Assembly: GCF_000802425.1 (NCBI RefSeq)
Contig: NZ_JRUD01000027.1
Span: 1 to 64,000 of the forward strand
Length of the DNA: 64,000 bases
From: Pseudomonas flexibilis
GTDB lineage: Bacteria; Pseudomonadota; Gammaproteobacteria; Pseudomonadales; Pseudomonadaceae
Direction: 5' to 3'
In this document: piece by piece, positions 26,712 through 35,625 of the stretch
Layout of the letters: every line of letters begins with the position of its first letter
Position numbering within the stretch: the first letter of the stretch is position 1
Position numbers and translations under genes: made by a program
Notes under the pieces: model-generated
Told to the model about the DNA's origin: nothing
The model's input: only the letters and a program-made list of their open reading frames with translations
Database searches by the model: none

Positions 26712-27835
26712 GAAGGGTTTCCCGCGCGACGATAGAGCTGGTCCCAGCGTGCGGTCTGGCCAGGTAGGTGAAAGCGTTCCTGCTGAACCTGACGGGCCCG
26801 TTCGGCCAGGCGCTGGCGCAGCAACGGGTCGTTGAGCAGGCGTTCGGTCTGGGTGATCAGGTCGGGCAGATCCTCGGCCGGACTGAGCAGTGCGGACTGC
26901 TCATGGACGAGCACGTCGGGAATCCCGCCTACCGCGAAGGTGGCGATGGGAGTACCGAGCTGCATGGCTTCCAGCAGCACCATGGGCGTTCCCTCGGTCC
27001 GCGAGCTGAGGACCAGCACGGTCAGCGCGCTCAGCCAGTCGGTCATCCGCTCCTGGTAGCCGGGGAGCAGGATGCGTCCGCAGAGGCCGGACGCCGCGAT
27101 GCGTGCTTCGAGTTCTGCGCGCTGCGGACCTTCACCCAGCAGTACCACTGACAGCGCCGGATGGCGTCGACACAGCGCGATGGCCAGCTCGACGAACAGG
27201 TCCGGTCCCTTTTCCAGGCTGAGCCGACCGACGAAGCCCAGCAGCGGCGCCGGTGGGGCTGCAGCCGGACGTCCGACCGGTTGTCCAGCACTTGCCGGCA
27301 GGCCATTGGGCAGCACATGCAGCTTGTGTCCGCGCACGCCGGCCTTGCGCAACAGGCGGGCAATGCTGTCGGCTACACAGACCACCGCCTTCACCTGCGG
27401 TGTGCGGCATAGCTGCAGGGTCAGCCAGGTGTATACGCGCTGCTTGCGGTTGCTGGGCGTGAAGCCGTGCTGGGTGGCGATCAGCGGCAGGCCGAAACGG
27501 CAAGCGGCCAGCCAGCCGAGCACCAGGCCCTTGAAACCGTGGGCGTTGATCAGCAGCCGGGGGCCGGCCGGGTCAAATTGCGTCTGACGTATGGCCTGCA
27601 GCAATTCGCGCAGCCCGCCGCCGCAGCGGCGGATCTCCACGCCGGCTGCGGCGAAACGCTGGAACAGGCTGTCGGGACCGCTGAGCAGCCACACCTGATG
27701 TTTCCCCGGCACATGCAGGCAGTGGTCGAGCAGCATGCGCTCCAGTCCGTAGAAACCGCCGCTGCCGAGCAGGTGCACGATGCGCTGTGGCGCGTCCCGT
27801 GTTGCGGTCAGCTGGCAGCCCAGTGCCGAATCCAT
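26702..27835 (-). CDS. glycosyltransferase family 4
   Basis: A 377 aa soluble GT-B protein. The N-terminal acceptor domain has the glycine-rich loop GSGGFYGLERML (24-35), and the C-terminal donor domain (about 195-360) has GFVGRLSLEKGPDL and the E-x7-E signature E281/E289 (SRTEGTPMVLLEAM), which binds the nucleotide sugar. These are retaining enzymes such as WbpY- or PimB-like mannosyl/glucosyl transferases. It overlaps the co-polymerase gene by 28 bp, and the ribosome site (GGA) is weak, suggesting coupled translation. The donor is unknown. Confidence 0.87.
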   Translation of the reverse strand: MDSALGCQLTATRDAPQRIVHLLGSGGFYGLERMLLDHCLHVPGKHQVWLLSGPDSLFQRFAAAGVEIRRCGGGLRELLQAIRQTQFDPAGPRLLINAHGFKGLVLGWLAACRFGLPLIATQHGFTPSNRKQRVYTWLTLQLCRTPQVKAVVCVADSIARLLRKAGVRGHKLHVLPNGLPASAGQPVGRPAAAPPAPLLGFVGRLSLEKGPDLFVELAIALCRRHPALSVVLLGEGPQRAELEARIAASGLCGRILLPGYQERMTDWLSALTVLVLSSRTEGTPMVLLEAMQLGTPIATFAVGGIPDVLVHEQSALLSPAEDLPDLITQTERLLNDPLLRQRLAERARQVQQERFHLPGQTARWDQLYRRAGNPSWH

Positions 27836-29400
27836 GGCAGACGTCCTGTCTTGTGCGGGTCGGTTTGGTCGGGATCATCGGCGTCGATGGTCATGAGTAC
27901 CGGCAGGCCCAGCTGCTCACCGACCTGACCCGGGTGCTTGAAGCGGTGATCGAAGAACTCGCGGATGTAGCCCAGGGCGATGGCCAGGAGCAGTCCGGTC
28001 AGCAAGCCCAGCGGAATGACCTTGGAGGGCACCGGGAAGGTGGCTTCGGTGGGTTCGAACGGCCGCGTCAGGATGCGCGCATTGGACAGGGCACCCAGCA
28101 CGTCACTGGTTCGGCTTTCTTCGTAGCGCTGGGTATAGGCGAAGAACGCCTGATGCAGCGCCTCGATCTCCGTGTTCAGCTGGCGCAGTTGCGACTGGAT
28201 GCCCTGCAGATCGCGGATGCGGCTCTTGTATTCGGCGACGCGCTCGCTTTTCTGGGCGATCACCCCGGTGACGATTTCCTGATTCTTCTCCCGCTCCTGG
28301 ATCCGGTTCCTCACCACCTGCAGGAACTGCTGGCGGGCGCGCTGGATCTGCGCGCGCAGGGTCTGCATCGGTACGCTGTCGGCCTGGAAGATGTCGCTTT
28401 CGGTGCCGTACTGGCTGACCAGCTCGATCAGGCGGTCACCGAGCTGGCGGATCTCGCGGTCGTCGTAGGTGGCGTTCTCCAGAGTCTGGGCGAAGGTGTA
28501 GGGGAAGCTGTAGTCGTTCAGGCGTGCCTGGCTGGCCACGTTGAGGCTCTTCTGCAGGTAGTCGAGCCAGCGGTTGCCTTCCAGTGCCCGGTCCCGGTAC
28601 TGGCTGAGGTTCAGCTCTTCCTGGTTGATGGCGCTGAGCAGGAAGGTGATCTCCTCGTCCGGGTTGGCGGCCTTGGCGCCTTCCAGCAGGGTCAGGCGTT
28701 GCTCTTCCAGGCCCTTCAGGCGTTCCTGGTACTGCAGTTTCTTCTGCTCGTAGAAGTCCAGGGGCAGGTCGTTCGAGTACAGCTCCTGGCGATGGATCAG
28801 GTAGGTGTCCAGCAGGCGATTGATCAGCAGCGTGCCGAACACCGGCTCGCCGGCGCTGTAGGCAACGCTGATCACGTTCGAGCCGGGCAGGGTCTGAATC
28901 TCCAGGTCTTCCAGCACCATCATGGCCAGCGCATCGAGCAGGTTGTCGCGGATCGGCTCGACCTCCATGCCGAACAGCTCGCGCAGCGGATTAAGCACAT
29001 GGGCCTGGAAGGGCTCGCTGACATGGCGGCGCCAGGGATCGCTCACCCAGCGTTGTAGCAGCCCCGGCTCCTCCTGGAAGTGCCCTTCGGCATACAGCTG
29101 CTCGACGGTGCGGCGAACCAGCGCCGGCGAGCGCAGGATGCTGCTTTCGGTTTCCATGTCGATCAGGGTCGGCGGCACGAACACGTCGCTGAGCTTGTTC
29201 AGCGCGCCGCCGCTGGGATCCATCTGGGGAAGCTTCTTCGACTGCACCAGCACTTCCGCAGTGATGTCGAAGGTCGGCTTGGCCAGCACCGGGATCAGCA
29301 GGGTGATCGCGGCGAAGAACAGGAACACCCGCTTGATCAGCCGTTGGTTGGCAAAAAATATCCGCAGGAATTCATGCAGGTAGTTTTCGGTCTGGTTCAT
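27808..29400 (-). CDS. polysaccharide co-polymerase (Wzz/GumC type, no kinase domain)
   Basis: A 530 aa inner-membrane protein that would set chain length and connect polymerase to export. Two transmembrane helices (about 24-41 and 464-484) bracket a long periplasmic coiled-coil-rich region (about 215-440, many Q/E/R heptads). The post-TM2 tail is only about 45 residues and has no Walker motifs, so the ATPase is encoded separately by the gene at 30422-31093. This split arrangement resembles XrtA/PEP-CTERM-type EPS clusters and methanolan-like loci rather than the fused Wzc of enteric capsules. It starts 5 bp after the wza-like stop. Confidence 0.87.
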   Translation of the reverse strand: MNQTENYLHEFLRIFFANQRLIKRVFLFFAAITLLIPVLAKPTFDITAEVLVQSKKLPQMDPSGGALNKLSDVFVPPTLIDMETESSILRSPALVRRTVEQLYAEGHFQEEPGLLQRWVSDPWRRHVSEPFQAHVLNPLRELFGMEVEPIRDNLLDALAMMVLEDLEIQTLPGSNVISVAYSAGEPVFGTLLINRLLDTYLIHRQELYSNDLPLDFYEQKKLQYQERLKGLEEQRLTLLEGAKAANPDEEITFLLSAINQEELNLSQYRDRALEGNRWLDYLQKSLNVASQARLNDYSFPYTFAQTLENATYDDREIRQLGDRLIELVSQYGTESDIFQADSVPMQTLRAQIQRARQQFLQVVRNRIQEREKNQEIVTGVIAQKSERVAEYKSRIRDLQGIQSQLRQLNTEIEALHQAFFAYTQRYEESRTSDVLGALSNARILTRPFEPTEATFPVPSKVIPLGLLTGLLLAIALGYIREFFDHRFKHPGQVGEQLGLPVLMTIDADDPDQTDPHKTGRLPWIRHWAAS

Positions 29401-29405
29401 GACGT

Positions 29406-30410
29406 CTAGTCGTTCCCGTTGTTGACTTCATAGCTGAAGCCGAAGTTGAAGCCACTGAAGAGGATCAGGTCGGACAGCTGGCGGATGGTGTCGCCGGCCT
29501 CGGCCAACCCGGTCTTGGGGATGAACAGAAGGTCGTCGGGCTGCAGGTAGGCCATCGCTGCGGCCTTGTCCTTGAGTACCGACTTGATGTCGTAGGTGCG
29601 GGTGATGACCTGTTCGCCCTGGCGATTGACCACCATCACCTCGCTGAGGTTGGAGCGCGGGGTATAGCCGCGGGCCAGGGTAAGCGCCTCGAGCACCGAG
29701 ATCGGGCGGCGGACCGCATAGGCCCCCGGCTGGCCCACCTCGCCGAGGACGAAGACCTCGTTGGCCGCGCTGCTCTTGAGCAGCACGTCCACCTTCAGCG
29801 GGCCGACCTCCGAGGCATAGCGGCGGCTGAGGGTCTTCTGCAGCTCGTCGAGGGTGACACCCGACAGTGTCATGCTGCCCAGCATGGGGAAGGTCGCCCG
29901 GCCGTCCGGGCCGATGGTGATGTCACGGCTCATGCCGCTGCCGGGACTGAACAGGGTGTCGCGCAGGTTCTGCAGGTTGCTCTGGGCCCGGGGTACCGAG
30001 GCGGAGATGATCGGGTTGCGCAGGGTCTGGGCATACAGCTCGGTCAGCTTGGCCTCGACTTCCTTGACGGTCAGGCCGGTGACCTTCACCGAACCCACGT
30101 ACTCGAGGCTGACCGTGCCGTCCGGCATGACCGTCTTCGAGCCGCTCATGCCTCGGGCGGAGATGAAGTTCAGGTCCAACTGGTCGCCGCTCTGGATGCG
30201 GTAGGCGGCGTTGGAGTCCAGTGCGATGTGGTAGATCACCTCCAGCACGTCATGTGGGCGCAGTACCTGCCGGATCGGCAGGATCTCGGTGCGCCCGGCC
30301 ATCTCCTCGGGGGCGGAGAGGATCTGGGCCTGCATGATGCGCTCCTGGCTGCTGCAGCCCAGCAGGGTGCCCAGCAGCAGAGCTGATGCGAGTCCTTTCG
30401 TGACGTTCAT
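29406..30410 (-). CDS. Wza-type outer-membrane polysaccharide export lipoprotein
   Basis: A 334 aa OPX protein. It has a lipoprotein signal with lipobox LLGC (Cys at 19) followed by SS, favouring outer-membrane sorting. A polysaccharide-export domain is marked by YRIQSGDQLDLNF (about 71-83), PDGTVSLEYVGSVKVTGLTV and, after it, SLBB-type repeats (VFVLGEVGQPGAYAVRRPISVLEALTLARGY, about 225-255). The protein would form the outer-membrane exit channel or its periplasmic part. The GGGAG/AAGG ribosome site and 11-bp gap to the ATPase gene support the start at 30410. Confidence 0.9.
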   Translation of the reverse strand: MNVTKGLASALLLGTLLGCSSQERIMQAQILSAPEEMAGRTEILPIRQVLRPHDVLEVIYHIALDSNAAYRIQSGDQLDLNFISARGMSGSKTVMPDGTVSLEYVGSVKVTGLTVKEVEAKLTELYAQTLRNPIISASVPRAQSNLQNLRDTLFSPGSGMSRDITIGPDGRATFPMLGSMTLSGVTLDELQKTLSRRYASEVGPLKVDVLLKSSAANEVFVLGEVGQPGAYAVRRPISVLEALTLARGYTPRSNLSEVMVVNRQGEQVITRTYDIKSVLKDKAAAMAYLQPDDLLFIPKTGLAEAGDTIRQLSDLILFSGFNFGFSYEVNNGND

Positions 30411-30421
30411 CCTTGTCTCCC

Positions 30422-31093
30422 TCACAGATAGCGATACAGCCATTTCGGCGTGTAGTAACGACGTGCGTTGAAAATGCTGCCCAGCAGATTGGCATTGGCC
30501 TGGCGCAGGCGCTGGACGGCAGCCTGGGCGACTTCCCAGCGGGTTTCCTCGCCACGCACCACCAGAATCACGCCGTCGACCCGTGCGGCCAGGCCGAGGC
30601 TGTAGCTGCTGGAATAGATGGCTTCGCCATCGATCACCACGAAGCGGTAGCCCGCGGAGAGCACGCTGAACAGCTGGGGAATCTGCTCGTGCAGCAGATG
30701 CCTGCCATGCCCATGGGGAACGCCCAGTGGCAACAGATCGAAAGGCAGGTCGGGGTGCGGGTACACGCACTGGTTCAGCAGCCCCGGCATATCGTCGCTG
30801 GCCAGCAGATCAAGCAGTCCGGGCGATCCGTTGAGCTGGTACAGGGAGGTCAGTCCGCGGGGTGACGGGCTGGCATCCACCAGCAGCACTCTGCCGGCGC
30901 TGGACATGGCCAGCTGTTGCGCGAGCGTCAGCGCGCTGGTGGTCCCGCCGCAGCCGGCGTTGGGCGCCGTGATCAGCAGCGTACGGCAGGCCGGGTTCAG
31001 GACCGTGGCGATGAGGTTGCTCTCGCTGGCTTCGAGAATGGGTTTGTCACGCTCCACGGGGAGCCCGACTTCGTTGGCGCTGAGCATTTTCAT
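30422..31093 (-). CDS. CpsD/CapB-like ATPase with degenerate Walker A (putative BY-pseudokinase)
   Basis: A 223 aa soluble P-loop protein of the bacterial tyrosine kinase/ParA group. The Walker A site reads APNAGCGGTTSA (43-54): aligned with the usual PGEGKTT, the invariant lysine is replaced by glycine at residue 50. Walker A' is kept (VLLVDASPSPRG, D73), and Walker B is FVVIDG (D155). The tail is tyrosine-rich (Y213, Y214, Y220, Y222), as in autophosphorylating CpsD and Wzc. BY-kinases need the P-loop lysine for ATP, so it may be inactive, a nucleotide-independent adaptor, or use another residue. It sits between the sugar transferase and wza genes. Confidence 0.75.
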   Translation of the reverse strand: MKMLSANEVGLPVERDKPILEASESNLIATVLNPACRTLLITAPNAGCGGTTSALTLAQQLAMSSAGRVLLVDASPSPRGLTSLYQLNGSPGLLDLLASDDMPGLLNQCVYPHPDLPFDLLPLGVPHGHGRHLLHEQIPQLFSVLSAGYRFVVIDGEAIYSSSYSLGLAARVDGVILVVRGEETRWEVAQAAVQRLRQANANLLGSIFNARRYYTPKWLYRYL

Positions 31094-31132
31094 GGACGGC
31101 TGCTCCAGATAAAAAACGAGGCGATTGAGGGG

Positions 31133-31873
31133 CTAGCCGGCGCCATGGCCGGAAAGCACCTTGGCGGGGGTCTTGAGTAGGATCTGCAGATCCTGCAGCG
31201 GCCCCTGCTGGTGGATGTATTGCATGTCCAGGTTCACGCGGTCGTCGAAATCGACGTCGCTGCGCCCGGAGATCTGCCAGAGCCCGGTCATGCCCGGATA
31301 GGTGCTGAGCCGCCCGAGGTGGTGGCGGTGGTAGCGCGAGGCGTTGAAGGAGGTGGGGCGCGGTCCGACCAAGCGCATGTCGCCGAGCACCACGTTCACC
31401 AGGTTGGGCAGTTCGTCGAGGCTGGTCTTGCGCAGCCAGCGACCGATCGGGGTGACCCGCGGGTCGTTGTCGATCTTGAAGTCGACCGAATCGGCACCGT
31501 GCTTGTTGAGATGGCGCAGGGACTCCTTGAGCGCCTCGGCGTTGGCCACCATGGTGCGGAACTTGATCATGCCGAAGCGCCTACCGCGGTAGCCGGTGCG
31601 TTGTTGCACGAAGAACACCGGGCCGGGGCTGTGGTGCTTGATCAGCAAGGCGATGCCGAGCAGTAAGGGGGAGAGCACCAGCAGCAGCAGGAGGGCGCCG
31701 CCGGCGTCCAGCCAGCGCTTGGTATGCGACAGGTTCCAGGGCCGGCCACCGGCGCGCCCCGTGATCCAGCCCCGATCCTGGATATAGAGACTTTCGCCGA
31801 TCGTCTTGCGCAGTGCAGGATCAAGGCGCTTTTCGCGGGTTCCCAGCAGCGGTTTGCTATGCGAAGCAGTCAT
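31133..31873 (-). CDS. undecaprenyl-phosphate sugar phosphotransferase (WcaJ/WbaP C-terminal type)
   Basis: A 246 aa bacterial sugar transferase (PF02397) that would start repeat-unit synthesis by moving a hexose-1-phosphate onto undecaprenyl phosphate. One membrane segment (about 60-80) precedes the catalytic domain: SPGPVFFVQQRTGYRGRRF, FGMIKFRTM, KTSLDELPNLVNVVLGDMRLVGPRP and PGMTGLWQISGRSDVDFDDRV are all hallmark blocks. It is the short monotopic form without the four-helix N-terminal domain of full-length WcaJ. GGAG precedes ATG 31873; an upstream in-frame extension lacks conserved features. Which sugar is used cannot be decided. Confidence 0.9.
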   Translation of the reverse strand: MTASHSKPLLGTREKRLDPALRKTIGESLYIQDRGWITGRAGGRPWNLSHTKRWLDAGGALLLLLVLSPLLLGIALLIKHHSPGPVFFVQQRTGYRGRRFGMIKFRTMVANAEALKESLRHLNKHGADSVDFKIDNDPRVTPIGRWLRKTSLDELPNLVNVVLGDMRLVGPRPTSFNASRYHRHHLGRLSTYPGMTGLWQISGRSDVDFDDRVNLDMQYIHQQGPLQDLQILLKTPAKVLSGHGAG

Positions 31874-31887
31874 GCCGAACGGTCTCC

Positions 31888-32952
31888 TCAACGAGTCAGG
31901 GCGATCTGCCCGGGCGAAACGGCGCCGGATCGGGCAGATGCGTCCGGGTGGTAGTAGGCGCGAAACCACTCCACGAACCGGGCGATTCCCTCGTCGAGGC
32001 CGATCCGTGGCGAAAAACCAGTCAGTTGCTGTAGCTCGCCGGCATCCGCGCAGGTACTCAGCACGTCACCGGGTTGCAGGGGCCTGAGTTGTACCTGTGC
32101 CTTCTGCCCAAGGTGTTTTTCCAGGGTTGCGACGTACTCCAGCAGCTCCACAGGCGATTGGCCGCCGATGTTGAGCAGGCGCCAGGGCGCCATGCTGCTG
32201 GCCGGGTCGGGCCGGTCTCGGTCCCATGCGGAGTCCGGGCTCGGCGGATGGTCGAGCAGGCGCACCAGGCCCTCGACGATGTCGTCGATGTAGGTGAAGT
32301 CGCGCTGATGCTGGCCGTGGTTGAACAGCTGCAGGGGCTGCCCCGTGCTGATGGCGCGGGCGAACTGGACGGGGGACATATCCGGTCGGCCCCAGGGACC
32401 GTACACGGTGAAGAAGCGCAGCCCGGTGCAGGGAATGCCGAACAGGTGACTGTAGGCGTGAGCCATCGCCTCGTTGGCCTTCTTGGTCGCCGCATACAGC
32501 GAGAGCGGATGGTCGACCGGATGGTGCACCGAATAGGGCGTGTGCTGGTTGGCGCCGTATACCGAGCTGGACGAGGCGTACAGCAGGTGTTCCACGGGGT
32601 TGGCGCGGCAACCTTCGAGAATGTTCAGGAACGCTTCGATGTTGCTGCGGGTGTAGGCGCGCGGGTGGCTGAGCGAATGCCTGACGCCGGCCTGGGCGGC
32701 CAGGTGGATGACGGCATCGGGCTGGACCTCCGCGAATACCTCGGCGGTGGCGGAGGCATCCGCCAGGTCGAGGCGCAGCAGCGGAAAGTCGCCCGCTTGT
32801 TCGCGCACCCACTCGACCCGAGCCTCCTTGAGGGCGGGGTCGTAGTAGTCGTTGAAATTGTCCACGCCGACCACCCGGTGACCATCGCGCAGCAGGCGCA
32901 ATGCGCAATGCGCACCGATGAAGCCGGCGGCTCCTGTCAGCAGGATCTTCAT
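31888..32952 (-). CDS. UDP-glucuronate 4-epimerase-like NAD-dependent epimerase
   Basis: A 354 aa short-chain epimerase. The NAD-binding motif is TGAAGFIG (6-13), followed by VDNFNDYYDPALKEAR, a block typical of UDP-glucuronate 4-epimerases (CapI/GAE group). The catalytic Ser is in YASSSSVYG and the YxxxK pair in YAATKK. FFTVYGPWGRPDM and RDFTYIDDIVEG are conserved. With the UDP-glucose dehydrogenase encoded just upstream it would give UDP-GlcA and then UDP-GalA, pointing to an acidic polysaccharide. Its ATG overlaps the dehydrogenase stop (ATGA). The substrate is inferred from the family block and the neighbour. Confidence 0.88.
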   Translation of the reverse strand: MKILLTGAAGFIGAHCALRLLRDGHRVVGVDNFNDYYDPALKEARVEWVREQAGDFPLLRLDLADASATAEVFAEVQPDAVIHLAAQAGVRHSLSHPRAYTRSNIEAFLNILEGCRANPVEHLLYASSSSVYGANQHTPYSVHHPVDHPLSLYAATKKANEAMAHAYSHLFGIPCTGLRFFTVYGPWGRPDMSPVQFARAISTGQPLQLFNHGQHQRDFTYIDDIVEGLVRLLDHPPSPDSAWDRDRPDPASSMAPWRLLNIGGQSPVELLEYVATLEKHLGQKAQVQLRPLQPGDVLSTCADAGELQQLTGFSPRIGLDEGIARFVEWFRAYYHPDASARSGAVSPGQIALTR

Positions 32953-34307
32953 TGCGGGCTCGCTTGGCTGGCGGGGGCGATGTGTGGCAGGCCGATGCCC
33001 AGATAGTGCAGGCCGGCACCTGCCACCTGGGCCGGGTTGTAGAGGTTGCGTCCGTCGACGATCAGGCGAGCGCGCAACTGGCTGGCCAGCCAGTCGAAAT
33101 CCACCACACGGAACGTCTTCCATTCGGTGCAGATGACCAGGGCGTCGGCATCCAGCAGGGTGTCGTCGCGGGTCGGGCAGAGCACCAGGTCGTTGCGATG
33201 ACCGTACAGGCGTCGGCATTCGGCCATGGCTTCCGGGTCATAGGCGCGCACCGTGGCGCCTTCGCGCCACAGCGCTTCCATCAGGTAGCGGCTGGGCGCT
33301 TCGCGCATGTCGTCGGTGTTGGGCTTGAAGGCCAGACCCCAGAGGGCGATTGCCTTGCCGGCCAGGCCTTCGGGGAAGTGCTGGCGCAGCTTGGCCAGCA
33401 GGATATGGCGCTGGCTGTCGTTGATGTCGCTGACGGTCTGCAGCAGGCGCAGCGGCATGCCGCTGCGTTCGGCAGTGTGCAGCAGGGCACGGATGTCCTT
33501 GGGGAAGCAGGAGCCACCGAAGCCGCAGCCGGGGTAGATGAAGTGGTAGCCGATGCGCGGGTCGGAGCCGATGCCCTTGCGCACCGCTTCGATGTCGGCG
33601 CCCAGGCGTTCGGCGAGGTTGGCCAGCTCGTTCATGAAGCTGATACGGGTGGCCAGCATGGCATTGGCGGCGTATTTGGTGAGTTCCGCGCTGCGGTTGT
33701 CCATCCACATGAGCTTGTCGTGGTTGCGACAGAACGGCGCGTAGAGCTCGGCCAACTGCGCACGGGCCTGCTCGTCCTCGGTGCCGATGATGATGCGGTC
33801 GGGGCGCATGCAGTCGGCGACCGCGCTGCCCTCCTTGAGAAACTCCGGATTGGAGACCACGCGCACCCGCAGGTGCTGCTTGCCCAGGCGGACCAGTTCG
33901 TCCCGAGCGGTCTGTTCCACCTGATGGGCGGTACCCACCGGCACGGTGGACTTTATGATCAGGGTGCGGTCGTCGGTCATCTGCGCGACGATCTCGCGGG
34001 TGACGGTCAGCACATGGCTGAGATCGGCAGAACCATCCTCGTCGGGCGGCGTGCCCACGGCAATGAAGATCAGCTCGCCATGGGTGACGGCATCGCTGGC
34101 CTGGGTGCTGAACGACAGGCGGCCGGCCTTGAGGTTGTCCTCAAGCAGGCCTGACAGGCCTGGCTCGTGGATCGTGGGGACCCCACGCTGCAGTTGCTTG
34201 ATCTTGTTGGCGTCGATGTCGACGCAAACCACGCGGTGGCCGACATCGGCCATGGTAGCGGCTTGGACTAATCCTACGTAGCCGGTACCGAAAACGCTTA
34301 CATCCAT
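32949..34307 (-). CDS. ugd: UDP-glucose 6-dehydrogenase
   Basis: A 452 aa NAD-dependent enzyme that oxidises UDP-glucose to UDP-glucuronate. It has the N-terminal Rossmann motif FGTGYVGLVQAATMADVG, the loop TVPVGTAHQVE, and the catalytic cysteine C267 within GFGGSCFPKD. The C-terminal half contains ALWGLAFKPNTDDMREAPS and the NAD/UDP contact region. AGGGG precedes ATG 34307. It is the first gene of the 14-gene leftward operon and is preceded by a good sigma70-like promoter at 34347-34377. GDP-mannose dehydrogenase (AlgD) is a close relative, but the sequence blocks and the UDP-GlcA epimerase neighbour favour Ugd. Confidence 0.92.
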   Translation of the reverse strand: MDVSVFGTGYVGLVQAATMADVGHRVVCVDIDANKIKQLQRGVPTIHEPGLSGLLEDNLKAGRLSFSTQASDAVTHGELIFIAVGTPPDEDGSADLSHVLTVTREIVAQMTDDRTLIIKSTVPVGTAHQVEQTARDELVRLGKQHLRVRVVSNPEFLKEGSAVADCMRPDRIIIGTEDEQARAQLAELYAPFCRNHDKLMWMDNRSAELTKYAANAMLATRISFMNELANLAERLGADIEAVRKGIGSDPRIGYHFIYPGCGFGGSCFPKDIRALLHTAERSGMPLRLLQTVSDINDSQRHILLAKLRQHFPEGLAGKAIALWGLAFKPNTDDMREAPSRYLMEALWREGATVRAYDPEAMAECRRLYGHRNDLVLCPTRDDTLLDADALVICTEWKTFRVVDFDWLASQLRARLIVDGRNLYNPAQVAGAGLHYLGIGLPHIAPASQASPQ

Positions 34308-34346
34308 GTCTAGCGCCCCTTCGGCAAGGTGTGTGTTGCGCCTACA

Positions 34347-34377
34347 GGTATAGGTGATGGGTCCGGGAAACTGTCAA
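34347..34377 (-). promoter_or_regulatory. sigma70-like promoter of the exopolysaccharide operon
   Basis: On the minus strand a perfect TTGACA (34372-34377) is followed after 18-19 bp by CTATAC or TATACC (34347-34353). The predicted transcript starts near 34340, leaving a leader of about 33 bases before ugd. Confidence 0.6.
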
Positions 34378-34474
34378 GGCAACGGACCCCCTGCAAGCGG
34401 AGCTGGGCAGCGTAGACGAGCGCAGAAAATTTGCAGGCGACGAATGGTGAAAAAAGTCGCCGGTCCCGGGCAGC

Positions 34475-34504
34475 TTGGAAGGCGGAGGCGAAAGCACCTA
34501 GAAT
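34475..34504 (+). promoter_or_regulatory. candidate hslO promoter
   Basis: TTGGAA (34475-34480), 18-bp spacer, TAGAAT (34499-34504), 57 bp before the hslO start and divergent from the exopolysaccharide promoter. Confidence 0.45.
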
Positions 34505-34561
34505 TCGCGTTTTCCTTGCAGCGTGACACCGCCTGTGCGGCGGTCTCACAAGGGCTTGCCG

Positions 34562-35455
34562 ATGTCCGATTTCGACTTTTCCCAGCGGTTTCTCTTCGAT
34601 GACAACGACGTGCGTGGCGAGCTGGTCGCGCTTGAAGACAGCTACCAGCAGGTGCTGGCCAAGCACGCCTATCCCGAGCCGGTAGCCCGCCTGCTGGGCG
34701 AGATGATGGCGGCGGCCGCCCTGCTGGCCGGCAATCTGAAATTCGAAGGTTTGCTGGTGCTGCAGGCTCGCTCGTCCGGTCCGGTGCCGCTGCTGATGGT
34801 GGAATGCTCCAGCGAGCGCGAGGTACGTGGCATTGCCCGCTACCATGCCGAGCAGATCGACGCGCAGGCCGGCTTGCGCGAGCTGATGCCCGAGGGTGTG
34901 CTGGCGCTGACCGTGGACCCCAAGGATGGCCAGCGTTACCAGGGGATCGTCGCTCTGGACGGTGCCGACCTGGCCGAATGCCTGAGCCAGTATTTCGTCA
35001 ATTCCGAGCAGCTGCCCACAAAGTTCTGGCTGCAATCCGACGGCCGGCGCGCACGCGGGCTGCTGCTCCAGGCGCTGCCTGCCGACCGGCTGCGCGACCC
35101 GGAGGAGCGTCAGGCCGCCTGGGAGCACGTCACTACGCTGGCCGATACCCTGCGCGCCGAAGAGCTGCTGAAGCTGGACAACGAAACCCTGCTGCATCGC
35201 CTGTATCACCAGGAGCAGGTGCGTCTGTTCGACGCGCTACCCTTGCAGTTCCGTTGCAGCTGTTCGCGCGAGCGCTCGTCGCGGGCGCTGGTCAGCCTGG
35301 GCGAGGAGGATGCGCGCCGCTTGCTGGAAGAGGAAGGCGGCACGCTGAGCATCGACTGCCAGTTCTGCAATCACCGTTATCTCTTCGATGCCGCCGATAT
35401 CGCCCAGCTGTTCGCTGGCGGAGGCAGTGACGAGCCGTCGTCCACGCGGCATTGA
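34562..35455 (+). CDS. hslO: Hsp33 redox-regulated chaperone
   Basis: A 297 aa cytoplasmic holdase that is activated by oxidation. It has the Hsp33 N-terminal fold ([34 protein letters not shown]) and the C-terminal zinc switch, CSC near residue 237 and CQFC near 271, supplying four redox-active cysteines. GGGCTTGCCG precedes the ATG. In P. aeruginosa it stands next to hslR and before pckA; the pckA link is kept here while hslR is displaced by the exopolysaccharide block. Confidence 0.95.
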   Translation: MSDFDFSQRFLFDDNDVRGELVALEDSYQQVLAKHAYPEPVARLLGEMMAAAALLAGNLKFEGLLVLQARSSGPVPLLMVECSSEREVRGIARYHAEQIDAQAGLRELMPEGVLALTVDPKDGQRYQGIVALDGADLAECLSQYFVNSEQLPTKFWLQSDGRRARGLLLQALPADRLRDPEERQAAWEHVTTLADTLRAEELLKLDNETLLHRLYHQEQVRLFDALPLQFRCSCSRERSSRALVSLGEEDARRLLEEEGGTLSIDCQFCNHRYLFDAADIAQLFAGGGSDEPSSTRH

Positions 35456-35625
35456 AGGGCATTCACGAGAGATTTGCTCAATCGCAGCGATAGCCAGGCT
35501 TCATTTGAAGCGCTCCCTAAGGCGCTGCGTTTCTGGCATAATCCCCGGCACTTTTTTCTGTAGTGGAACCCTGGGGGCACTACACAGCAACAGAGAGGGC
35601 TCGGCAGCCGCCGACGAGGACGCAC

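Noticed and set aside
14941-34307. XrtA/PEP-CTERM exosortase system
   Set aside because: Several genes resemble those of XrtA loci, but no exosortase, PEP-CTERM protein or PEP-associated regulator is present.
14941-34307. Pel, Psl, alginate or cellulose locus
   Set aside because: No PelA-G, PslA-type set, AlgD/Alg8/Alg44 or BcsA signature; the ugd sequence fits UDP-glucose dehydrogenase rather than AlgD.
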